A stretch of 64,000 bases of DNA from Methylomonas sp. (GTDB lineage: Bacteria > Pseudomonadota > Gammaproteobacteria > Methylococcales > Methylomonadaceae): contig PERU01000006.1 of the NCBI GenBank assembly GCA_002928965.1, positions 1 to 64,000 on the forward strand, in the 5' to 3' direction. The notes below the pieces were generated by a model that was not told the origin of the DNA, did not search any database, and was given only the letters and a program-made list of their open reading frames with translations. Positions 44,861 to 54,900 of this stretch are shown piece after piece (position 1 is the stretch's first letter; the number at the start of each line of letters is the position of its first letter). A program made the position numbers and the translations under genes.

Positions 44861-47800
44861 CTACTTATTTGGAACAGCAGTCTTCGTGCTGCCACCATGC
44901 TGAGTCACTCTGGGGCGAGTCTTAACTTTTACCGCTCCCCGTGTGAAAGCGTCATCCGATGCCTTGCTTGACCAAATGTATGCTTCGCCGGTGCCAAGGT
45001 GACTCATCTTGTCAGAGGTCAATTCACCTAAAGCGGCATTCGCTTTCTGGATATGTTTCAACCAAGCGGGCGAGTTGAATTTATGCATGATGATCTGCGA
45101 TGACAGCTCGATCAGTGAGACAGGGACCGACGGTGGGTCCTGAGATGCCACCATGATGCTGGTTCCTTTGTGTCGCATTTCACGAACGACCTCAACGAGG
45201 CCGGAAACCAAGTCATCGTTCTCGATGTACTTGTGAGCTTCATCGAATACCACCAACTTGTTGAAGGCGCTTCCCTGATAGGTTGCTTCTGAGAAAATCT
45301 GCAGCATCACCACGAACAAGCCGAGGGCCTCATCCTTTTCGATGTATTCATCTCGTAGATCCACGATGATCAAACGACCTGGACGAATCAGGTCCTGGAG
45401 CCGCTGGTTATCATCAATGTATTCGCTGGCGAAGAGGAGGCGCGTCTGGGCCAGCTCTTTAAGGTGATCGGACAGACCAGAGTTATCGATGCCTGCTCGC
45501 AGAGCATCCAAGGTCAGGTTATCCCGCAGCCCCCTCATGATGAGATTGATTTGCCGCATATACATGCTCTGACTGCCAATCGCTCCCATCAGGAATTTCC
45601 AGTGCGCCGCCTTGAGTTCGGAGGCAGAGAAAGCAATCGGCTTAACTTCGATATCTGGGTACTCGGCTCTGCGGTCATCCACCTTGTTTGCCGGGGTAAG
45701 GATCAGCACATCGTTCAAGGCTTCAGGATTTGCCTTATAGCGCTCCCGGAGGATACGGATCTCTTCCTCCACTGAGTTGGCATTGATCATCGAGGTAAAC
45801 TCCGGCGCATAATCCTGCGTCGGGCTGTAATGGAAAATGACCGTAGCGAGTGGGCTTGGCAGGACATTGATGTGTTCGAGGGGCATGGAGGCCATCTCGA
45901 TTACCGTCCCAAGGGTGTAGCTCTTGCCGCCGCCTTGAACCCCAAATAGACTGATCGTGTGGGTGTGGTTGAGGTCAAGCGCGACCTTTCTTCCGGAGAC
46001 CTCTCCGAGCAGTCCGTACTGGGGCGAGTCACCATTAATGCCCAGCATGATGTCATAACTGACCTCCGCGTGAACCGCAGGCTCGGGTGCAGGATGCTCT
46101 TGCATGTCATGCACGGATTCAACAGGTGTTTCCGGCTCAACAACAACTACAGCGGGCGTTTCGTCCTCATCTTGCGCTTCAGGAGTATTCTCTAAGGAAT
46201 GAGGTGTTTGGGCTGCTGTATCCATTTGAGCAGTTACTGGTGTTTCTTCTGCGGCGGGAGGTAGCGGCTGGGGAAATGGTGCATCCGGCTCTTCATCCCA
46301 CAGCTCATCTACAGTCCATGACGTTGTCCGGACTCTTTTGGGAGCGATGAAGGCGGCTGTCTCGAGCTTCGGCACATTTGGTATAAACTGTTCGCTGAGA
46401 AGCGCGGTTGGTTCTTCATCAATCTCTGCAGAAACGGGCTTGCGGCAGTTCTCCAGTAAGGCATGAATGAGATCTTTACCGATGCGGTGGAATTCAATGC
46501 CCACCTCGTTGTCTGGGGCCTCGGTTCCGGTCTTGTCGAAGTCGAAGATTAGGGCGCAGCGTCTGAACTGCAGCGAGTAGCCTTGCTCGATAGATTCTAG
46601 TAAACCTCGCGCTTCCTGCGCGGCAGTCGCATCAAAGATCCCGTAACGCAGTGAGCGTTCTAGATAGAATCGAAGTATCTGAGCCAACTCCCGGCTCTTG
46701 AGCAACCTATCCGGCCGGTCAGGTTTTTTCACAGCTGGGTCAAAGTGGCGCTGGAGGATACGCTCACTCTGATTGATTTGGGAGGAAATCCGTTCCTTCA
46801 ATTGATTGAAGGCCGCAAAGTCGCCCACCTGCGAATAACACTTCACCTCGACCAGATTGCAAGTGATAGTCCTGGTGCTCAAATCCAAGTCGAACAAACC
46901 CAAGTCGGTGCGTTGCAGACTGATGGCATCGTTAACATCGTCTAATTCACCGCTTGTGCGATAGAGATCCGTGTGTGCGTCCAACGGCACAATGACCTGA
47001 TTACTTAAAGCACCTTGATATTCGAGATAGAGCCGCGCCAAAGCCAGGCCAAGTGCTTCCGCCTGTTGCGTGCGAGCAGAAATCAGCTTCAGGGCAAGCT
47101 GGCCGGAAAGTGACCGAAGGTTTGCCAGGATCTGAACAGATTGCTCGCCGTCGGCGGACAAACCATGCTCAAGTAGCACCGGCTTCAACATTGCCTCCAG
47201 CTCATCGTTTGAGCGCGAGGAGATGATTAGGTTATGTGTCGCCTGGGAGCTTGCTCCCGGCACATAGTCAATCAGATAGTCTGGTCTATTCTTCCGGCCG
47301 CCATGGTCGAAAAACTCAATCCCCATATTTCGGTCGATGGTGAACACCCAGTCGCTAATCTGGTGAATTTCATAGATCAGTGCTCGTTCAGCTACATTGA
47401 GGCCAAGGGTTACAACGGGTACAGCTTTGAAACTGGCACCAGAAGCAGCAACCGCTGAGGTGGCGAAACAGAGGTGTTTGCTCAGGGACGACAGCAAATC
47501 GAAGCATACTGCATGGCTATCTGTACTGAAAGGACGACCGACAATTGGCCGTTTATTCCAGAAGGTACCCGAATCGTCATCAACAAATTCTGTGTCGAAG
47601 TCCTGTATCAACCCATGTAGTGGAGTTACTCCCATTGGCTTCTCTGCTATGGAAAGCTCCTCAGCGGGAAACACATCAAGAAGTACGCTGATATGTGCTG
47701 GGAACGCCTTGGAATTTGTATGGAATGCATCCAGTGCGTGCTTGGCCAAATTCAGCTTGGAGAATAGATGACTGCCAGTAGAGGTCGCAAACGCATCGGC

Positions 47801-50308
47801 AGCCTCATTTATCGTAGCTCCTGGACGGACCATAGATTCGAGTGCTTCGCCCAAAACAGGCGAGTCGGGGGCGGAGCTAAAGAGCCGAATGTCATAGCGC
47901 AAATCGGCATGCTCACGCTTCTGTTGGAGCGATAACAGCGCATCCGCAATTACTGATCCGGCTCCTGGGTTGAAAATATTCAGGGATAACTCACGAACAT
48001 ACGGATGCTGGGAGAGATAGCGCTCGATCTTGTCGGCAATGACCTTTCCGGAAACATCGATTCCTGCCGCAGAGGGTTCGGTTAATCCGAGAGCAGAACA
48101 GATTTCCGCCAATAGGCCACGGGAGTTTTCCTCGGTTGTCGGGGCGTAAAGCGCCCAGAACGCATTTAAATTATCAACCGGCGTGAAGATTCGGCCATCT
48201 TCGACGGGGATTCCAACTGGATATGCAGAGGGAGCAAGACCATCTAATAATGCGGAACGGACGTGAGGGATATAATCCTTTCCGCCAGACCTGATCTTCT
48301 CAATCCAATCCTTGCCTAGGCTGACCCAACTGCTCAGCCACAAAGCCCGAAGAGGATGGGTTGGGGAAACCAGAACAGCTTCCCGGTGCCTTCCACGGAA
48401 ATCGGTCAATATGACGTGAATGGAATCTACGGCCAGCACATTTTTGAGCGCTTGCAGGTGTTGTTGGCGTTCAGCACCAGACGTCGCCTCAGCCTGCCGG
48501 ATAAGATTCCTTACCAAATCGAGATAGCCTTCTGCATACGCAAGGCATTCCTTCTCAGAGTCTCGGAATGAAAGCCCCTGCATGATTAGTTCAGCCGTAT
48601 CTTTGCGAACCGCTGCGAAAAACTCTTCCCGGGTTGCCAGGAAGGAGGCCATCGCCGCAGAAGTTGGCAGTGTTAGCCCGACCTGGGATGGTGGCTCCGC
48701 AGCATCCAGATTGATCTGCATACGCCAACCAGAGGGATGCTTGGGTTCCGACAAGATGCGCTGCTCGATGGTTTTGAGCATGCGCGAAAGCGGAATCTGA
48801 ACAGCCCCTTCACGACCGAATTTCGCCAGCAAGGTCTCCTGACGGGAGGCCTTTTTCGAACGACCACCCTCGGCCCAGGTGACACCAGCAATGGTTATAT
48901 CATCGGGATCACGCTCATCGCCCAACGCCGTCAGCTGCAGCCGAAAACGCGCATGCTCCAGGCTTTGTTCAATGGGTATGGCGCGTTGTGGTGGCTCTTC
49001 TTCGATATTGCCGCCGGGCAGGACGTAGAATGGTTCACTCTCGTAGGACCGTTTAGCGCCCTCAAAGGAAGAATCCACTTCCAGCGGAATCGGGTCACCA
49101 TCGGACGTCCAAGGCATGACGCGAATGAAATGCCACCCTTCCTCAAATTCGATCTTATTCAGGTTGACCAGGTTTGTCGTGCACTGTAGGCGGTTGGGCG
49201 TCCAAGCTTTGACGTTTTTAGATTTACCTACCGGACCGTCATTCTGCGAAACGATTTGAACCGTAAAATGGTCAAGTCCGCTGACCTTGCCCGGGTGAGG
49301 TTTGACCTCGAACACCACGTTCATTTTGCGGCGATCTTTCGGGACTAGAACCTGTTGTCCAATCAGGCCAGAAAGTTGATCGTCGGCCTCATCTTCCTGG
49401 ATAACTGGCAAGTCGGTTTCCAGTACTGTCAACAAGACCTTGTCCAGTGAAAGCTCCTCCTGGAACGTCCATTTGTCGAAAGAAATGCTCCACCAGCTAT
49501 TGTCGGTTGCGATGGAATGTGTCCAGGATTCGGGTTCCTGGACATCGTGTTTTTCAAAGTATGTGAATAGGCGCGACTCCAAAGCATTATCGCTAAGTCC
49601 CAGATCGGCGACACGACCACGAACCGACTTGTGCGAGGTCATCAAACTGCGGACACTGCCCAGGTTACGGTGAATCTTGCCATTAACCATGCCGGGATCG
49701 GCGAATAGTTTAAAGTCTGGAATCAGCGTCAATTCATAAAGACTGGCTCCAAGGGTCTCTCCATCAATCCCGTTTTCAAGAGCAGTGAGGAGGTACCTCA
49801 CTCGGGAAACATCATCGGAAAACAACCAATCTGCCTCTGTGAGGATGGCCATAAGATCGCGAACATAGCCGACCAGTGTTGTCGGGAGCCGATCAAGGAG
49901 CAAGTCGATAAGGTCTTCGTAAATTCCGGTGAAAGTCAGTTCTTCGAAGGTCGCCACACCAAAAGAGTCTTCCGCGCTGGTACGGAGTGAAGTCGGTATG
50001 AAAACCAACAAAGGCTGGCGCAACTCCCCGTTCTCGTCCGGGTTACGTAATTCCACCAGTTTGGTGGAAGTGACTCGGAAGGGCTTACCCTCTTGGTCAT
50101 GGCTGCCGAGGATAAAAATGTTTCCGTTTGGTCTGTTTCGACGCAATTCCTTACAGACCGACTCCATAACATCGTCATCGAGATCCGTAACTCGCATGCA
50201 GTGACCTGGACCACGGTCGCCCAGAATCGCGTCGATACGTGGGCTTAGGAGATCAGCGACCGCCGCGTTCAATTTATCCTGGGGAAGCTTGGTAAACGCG
50301 TTACTCAT
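44861..50308 (-). CDS. DptH/HerA-like ATPase of the MADS-type operon (probable mad8)
   Basis: This 1815-residue protein is the last gene of the defence operon. The C-terminal part (about residue 1440 on) is a HerA/FtsK-type ATPase: Walker A GVQGGGKSYT near 1458 and Walker B KLVVFDEAHKY near 1690, with an R-finger-like RPGRLIIVDLRDE between. The long N-terminal region has no motif I recognise; a Pro/Glu-rich linker (about 1350-1420) separates the two. Overall plan resembles DptH of phosphorothioation-linked restriction. It overlaps the preceding gene by 4 nt. Confidence 0.8.
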   Translation of the reverse strand: MSNAFTKLPQDKLNAAVADLLSPRIDAILGDRGPGHCMRVTDLDDDVMESVCKELRRNRPNGNIFILGSHDQEGKPFRVTSTKLVELRNPDENGELRQPLLVFIPTSLRTSAEDSFGVATFEELTFTGIYEDLIDLLLDRLPTTLVGYVRDLMAILTEADWLFSDDVSRVRYLLTALENGIDGETLGASLYELTLIPDFKLFADPGMVNGKIHRNLGSVRSLMTSHKSVRGRVADLGLSDNALESRLFTYFEKHDVQEPESWTHSIATDNSWWSISFDKWTFQEELSLDKVLLTVLETDLPVIQEDEADDQLSGLIGQQVLVPKDRRKMNVVFEVKPHPGKVSGLDHFTVQIVSQNDGPVGKSKNVKAWTPNRLQCTTNLVNLNKIEFEEGWHFIRVMPWTSDGDPIPLEVDSSFEGAKRSYESEPFYVLPGGNIEEEPPQRAIPIEQSLEHARFRLQLTALGDERDPDDITIAGVTWAEGGRSKKASRQETLLAKFGREGAVQIPLSRMLKTIEQRILSEPKHPSGWRMQINLDAAEPPSQVGLTLPTSAAMASFLATREEFFAAVRKDTAELIMQGLSFRDSEKECLAYAEGYLDLVRNLIRQAEATSGAERQQHLQALKNVLAVDSIHVILTDFRGRHREAVLVSPTHPLRALWLSSWVSLGKDWIEKIRSGGKDYIPHVRSALLDGLAPSAYPVGIPVEDGRIFTPVDNLNAFWALYAPTTEENSRGLLAEICSALGLTEPSAAGIDVSGKVIADKIERYLSQHPYVRELSLNIFNPGAGSVIADALLSLQQKREHADLRYDIRLFSSAPDSPVLGEALESMVRPGATINEAADAFATSTGSHLFSKLNLAKHALDAFHTNSKAFPAHISVLLDVFPAEELSIAEKPMGVTPLHGLIQDFDTEFVDDDSGTFWNKRPIVGRPFSTDSHAVCFDLLSSLSKHLCFATSAVAASGASFKAVPVVTLGLNVAERALIYEIHQISDWVFTIDRNMGIEFFDHGGRKNRPDYLIDYVPGASSQATHNLIISSRSNDELEAMLKPVLLEHGLSADGEQSVQILANLRSLSGQLALKLISARTQQAEALGLALARLYLEYQGALSNQVIVPLDAHTDLYRTSGELDDVNDAISLQRTDLGLFDLDLSTRTITCNLVEVKCYSQVGDFAAFNQLKERISSQINQSERILQRHFDPAVKKPDRPDRLLKSRELAQILRFYLERSLRYGIFDATAAQEARGLLESIEQGYSLQFRRCALIFDFDKTGTEAPDNEVGIEFHRIGKDLIHALLENCRKPVSAEIDEEPTALLSEQFIPNVPKLETAAFIAPKRVRTTSWTVDELWDEEPDAPFPQPLPPAAEETPVTAQMDTAAQTPHSLENTPEAQDEDETPAVVVVEPETPVESVHDMQEHPAPEPAVHAEVSYDIMLGINGDSPQYGLLGEVSGRKVALDLNHTHTISLFGVQGGGKSYTLGTVIEMASMPLEHINVLPSPLATVIFHYSPTQDYAPEFTSMINANSVEEEIRILRERYKANPEALNDVLILTPANKVDDRRAEYPDIEVKPIAFSASELKAAHWKFLMGAIGSQSMYMRQINLIMRGLRDNLTLDALRAGIDNSGLSDHLKELAQTRLLFASEYIDDNQRLQDLIRPGRLIIVDLRDEYIEKDEALGLFVVMLQIFSEATYQGSAFNKLVVFDEAHKYIENDDLVSGLVEVVREMRHKGTSIMVASQDPPSVPVSLIELSSQIIMHKFNSPAWLKHIQKANAALGELTSDKMSHLGTGEAYIWSSKASDDAFTRGAVKVKTRPRVTQHGGSTKTAVPNK

Positions 50309-51984
50309 GCGTGCCTCCCATTCTTATCTGTTCCGACATTTCTCTGAATGGCATAGCGGGGCGATACCTTCTGGGTCACGTAGGCATCCGACAGGTCCTC
50401 GTAAAACCCGATTTCGCGCAGGCGACGTTTGAAGGCTTCGTGGTTGAGACGCAGAGCGCGTCTGTCGACGATGCTGCTGTTGGTCTGGGCTCCTTCCGGA
50501 AGCCGATCAATATGAATGCCATAGCGGTTTCTCAAAAAGGCCAATAATTCCTCAATACGAACCTCACGCGTCACGAAATGCCCGCCATCCTGGGTGAGCA
50601 CAGCTACCTGAAGGAGCACTTCAAGCAGCTTGCTTCCAAGCACAAACCGCCGAGGACTTCCCTTAGTTCGGGATTGCGCCAGCAGGCCGTTCTCTTTATT
50701 CTTCAGAAGGAGAGAGTCCAAGCATTCAGTGATGTATTGACGGTGATATTTGCCGCGATATGCCATCAATATTTCAATGAATTTATCGAAGGCATTCAGA
50801 TTCATCGGTGTAACTTCCCGAATTTCGGGATCGAGTTCATCTTTATTGGTTCCCGCCTCATCAATTAAGGTTGAAAGACGAGCTGAAAAATAAGCTTCTC
50901 GATTTAAATCGTATTCAGGCTTAAGCAGAGATAACAAGTCACCAACTGTAAAATAGCCTCCTGAAGGTAACGGTAGCTTCCCTTGGAGGCGCATATTCTC
51001 CGCCATCTCATCGAGCTTCTTGACAACGAAATTGGCCTGCACGAAGACTGGGATCTGTCGATAATGTCGGTCAGTCGACTTGCGGGCTAACTCGGCCATG
51101 TGCGGGTTATTGGCGTCACCCATGTCCACGACCAGCGAAGCCTTGTATGGACAACCTTCCAGCGCATTGTCGAAACTGGGATTGATTGGGCATTCCTTAG
51201 TGCTACAGAGATCGTTTCCAGAACACTGTTTCACTAGCTTAGGGAGCATCTGCAGCAACTTGAGATGATAAAGTGCTAGATGAAATGCCATTAGAGTTTT
51301 AAGGTAATCTACCAGCACCGAACGGGGGATATAGGGCTCATAGGCCAGAAGCCGCAATATGTCATCGGCCATGATATCGGCTTGACCGATACACAGCGGC
51401 TGGAACCGTGAGGGCTCCTTGGAGTCCTTCATGTCCTGGGTAACCTGATGATCCAGACGTAGGATGGCCTGTGTTTCCACATCCACGGACGCATTGGGAT
51501 CGTACCTGTCCGTCACCAGGTCAATTCCTGGGAAGAAAAAGCGCTTCAAAGCATCTCGCGCAGCCTGTCCTTTGCCTTTTCTGGCATAGAAAAGCATCCA
51601 GTAAATTTGCTCGGCCGCACCATAATCACGGGTGTGTTTCGCGTTACGAAACTTATAAGTGTTGCCGTGGAGAGGACGTGGAGCAGCCAGCGCTTGATTG
51701 CTCTTCCCCCGATTTACCATATCCATAAGGTCTGTTTCGATCCAGGCTCGAGCAATATCTGGATGTTTGTCGAAACCGGAAAACCATTCAGGATGTTCCA
51801 GAAAATCCGCTAAAAATTCATCAATCGAAAGATCGCCTCCTCTGGGAGGGCGTCGACTTCCATATCCGTCATATTTGAGACGTGGGAAAAGCATTGTTAA
51901 CACTCTATCCATCTCGATATGCTTGAAATCGAGGTATGAAACTTTTGGGATTCTGAATTCCTTATCGCGTCCTTTAACTGCCAT
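50305..51984 (-). CDS. Unknown defence-operon protein (probable mad7)
   Basis: This 559-residue protein has no catalytic motif I can name. A cysteine cluster near residues 250-275 (CSGNDLCSTKECP then EGCPYK) could bind zinc or an Fe-S cluster. The C-terminal LLAFLRNRYGIHIDRLPEG looks like a winged-helix segment. It overlaps the kinase gene by 11 nt and the ATPase gene by 4 nt, so production is coupled to both. Confidence 0.75.
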   Translation of the reverse strand: MAVKGRDKEFRIPKVSYLDFKHIEMDRVLTMLFPRLKYDGYGSRRPPRGGDLSIDEFLADFLEHPEWFSGFDKHPDIARAWIETDLMDMVNRGKSNQALAAPRPLHGNTYKFRNAKHTRDYGAAEQIYWMLFYARKGKGQAARDALKRFFFPGIDLVTDRYDPNASVDVETQAILRLDHQVTQDMKDSKEPSRFQPLCIGQADIMADDILRLLAYEPYIPRSVLVDYLKTLMAFHLALYHLKLLQMLPKLVKQCSGNDLCSTKECPINPSFDNALEGCPYKASLVVDMGDANNPHMAELARKSTDRHYRQIPVFVQANFVVKKLDEMAENMRLQGKLPLPSGGYFTVGDLLSLLKPEYDLNREAYFSARLSTLIDEAGTNKDELDPEIREVTPMNLNAFDKFIEILMAYRGKYHRQYITECLDSLLLKNKENGLLAQSRTKGSPRRFVLGSKLLEVLLQVAVLTQDGGHFVTREVRIEELLAFLRNRYGIHIDRLPEGAQTNSSIVDRRALRLNHEAFKRRLREIGFYEDLSDAYVTQKVSPRYAIQRNVGTDKNGRHA

Positions 51985-54900
51985 AGTGTTGAGCTCCCTT
52001 TTCTGACACGCTCAGAGACAGCAAACCGCCGTCCTCCAGACAAATTTCATAAAATTGGTATCCTGTTTTTGTTAGCAGCACCTCTTTATAAGGCACTGAA
52101 GCCAAGAGATTTTTAAACACAGATAAACTTAGCAAAAACCCTTCCTGCTCCTCGATGCTGGGGCGGTAGCCGTTGTTGAGCCTCATCAGCATTTCGTAGA
52201 TGTCGAGATTGATGCGTAGGCTGGCCTTGTGTCCATTGCCGGTGTCGTAGAGCAACACCAAGGCCTGCGACAGACACTCGAGAAAAGGATGCGCCGCTGT
52301 CTCTTGCTCAGTGCGGAGTGTGAAATGTTCGCCGTCAAAGAGTCGGTAGCTGCGGATGGAGCCCCTATCTACCTGACGAACGCGCAGTGCCAACTGGTTA
52401 CCTAGCCGCGCCGGATCGCTCAGACCTTCGCCGCGGTTAATGGCCCGGAGAATGGCGGCAACCTCATCAATAGTTTTTGCACCTGGCTGCTCAATTGCTC
52501 CTAGGAAGGGATCTATGCTGCCATACGGCAGCATTTCCTTCCAACCGATATCGCGTCGTTCAAAGAAATGGCGGCGGCGCATATGCGAAAGATAATTGCG
52601 GTGCTTGGCAATCAATCGAGCACGGTTCTTTGACGAATAATCGCGAGGCAGATTGCGGAACAGCGTCTCCACCAGTTCATTGTCATAGCCAGCTCGTTCC
52701 GCGAACGAGAAACGGCTCATTGCCTTGGTCTTAGGATTGAGGAAGCCAAGCTCGCGATCCAGATCGGGATTACTGACTTCGGCAACGTCAATCTCGCGCA
52801 GCAGGGCAATCAGCCGGTCATTAGAACCATCCGTTCCGCCGAGCCACGAGTTGAAATAGAAACCGTCTAGGATGCGATTCAAAGTTTCTTCACCGCCATT
52901 CAGATAAAGCTGGTGAATGCCGTCGCAATCCTGGGTGCCCACCAACATAAAGGCCAACGCCGAACGCAGGTCGCGCATGGTGATGTGCAGTCGGCCGCGC
53001 AGATGGGTAATCGTGTAGAGCATCTTCAGGCGCTCGATCACCTTCGGTCCGGCTACCGGATCCTGGAAGGTTCGGGCGTTATGGTAGGCAAAGCACTTGT
53101 CCTTGAGATCGCAATTCTCACAGGCTTGCCAGTATTCTTGCTGCGTCATGCGGACAACCAGCCGCTCAAGAATCGAAGGCTGACCTTCCTCAGGTTCGGC
53201 GACCACTGAACGCAGATTGAGGTTGATGCCCGCGATACCGCCTTCTGGAGCGGCGCCGGCCAAACCCTGCTGAATCTGCTTGGCGAGTAGCGGGAACTCC
53301 TCTTCGTGCTCGAGGAAGAAATCGACCAGCCTTCCTTCATTGATCGCAATCAAGCGGGTTTGATTCTCTGGCCAGCCGGAGGCGTTCTTGCCCGCAAAGG
53401 GAGCAAAGAATTTCTGCAGCACAGCATCGTTTCGCTCGTCGCCCTCATCCTGGCTGCCATCATAGTTACTCTGGTAAGTATGTCCATTTAGCTGGAAAAC
53501 AGCTCCATTCGCGCCGCGCTGCATCTGTGCACCCTTGCTCTCGGTAAATGCCTCGAACTGCTGAATGAAGGCCGTCTTACCATCACCAGCATTACCGCTG
53601 ATGATGACTAGGCGATATTCGCCATTGAGCAGCGCGGGCTTGAGCTTCTCGTCCAGATAGGTCGACACGTAAGTAGCCCTGCCAACATCGTCGAGGCCTC
53701 GGGTGCCTGCGTTAGATACCTGGCTTTGGCTGTAGAGAGTCAGCAGATGTGTGACAAAAGGGTTTGTGTTGGGCTTCAGCGACTCGAAGCCTAGCTTGGG
53801 CACCATCTTGAAACTTGAATCTATCTCGCCGCTGGTCAACGCCGTACGTAGTCTTTTAACCTCGGCAAGGGCAATCAAGAGCTCATCAGCCGACGCAAAG
53901 CGATCATTTCGCTCCGCCGCGATCATTTTCGATAGGACATTGATCAACGAAGAACTGAAGTCGGCGCAGCCTTTGAATTGCTTAGGGTCCTTGGGCTGCG
54001 TTTTGACCGGCGGACTGGGTTCGTCAAAAGGATACTTGCCAGTCAAACATTCGTAGAAACAAATACCCAGGGCATAGAGATCGCGATCTATCCGATCGGA
54101 AGCATCCGGCTCGGAGGAGTAATCGTAATCTGGCGGCAGGTAGCGACGCGTACCGCCACTGCCATGAACCTCGTCATTCTCGGAAACCGCGACGTTGAAA
54201 TCGATGATGCGAACACCCTTATCGGTCCAAAGAAGGTTCGAGGGCTTAACATCCTGATGATAAACGCCGTGTTTGTGCAGGTGGGCTAGCCCATCGGCTG
54301 CCTCGCGTACTATGCGCACGGCGTCTTCCAGAGACAGCGCTTCGTTATTGATGAGATCGGAAACGTCCAACCCTTCAACATATTCAAACACGATGTACGG
54401 CGTCTGCTGGGCGTCGGCCATACGATCCGCCCAGATTACTTTCACGACATGCTGATGCTCAGGCAGATTAGTTAGCGTCTTGTATTCGCGTCGCAGCCGT
54501 TCGTAAACGCTACGACGATCCTTGGTTACTAGTTTGATGACGCGAACTACATCGCCCAGAGAATCAAAAACCTTGTAAGCAACGCCAAAACCACCACTGC
54601 CTAACTTTTTCTGGATACGAAAACGATCCGCGAGGATGAAATCCTGCGGCAGATTCATCAAGTTTTCCGAGAGCTGCGGTCCGACCTTGATCGAGCTATT
54701 TACAACGATAGCCGAATCGTTCTTGGCCTCGGGCAGGATGAGTTCTTCCAGAGTTTTACGGGCGATTGCCGCGCTGGCGTAACGATCTTCAGGGTCAAAT
54801 TCGCAGAACTTCTGTAACCACTCATCGACTCCCTTTGGTAAATCCGGCTTATGTTCTGAAGGCCTAATAGGGAACTTGCCATCGGCCTCAATCATCTGGT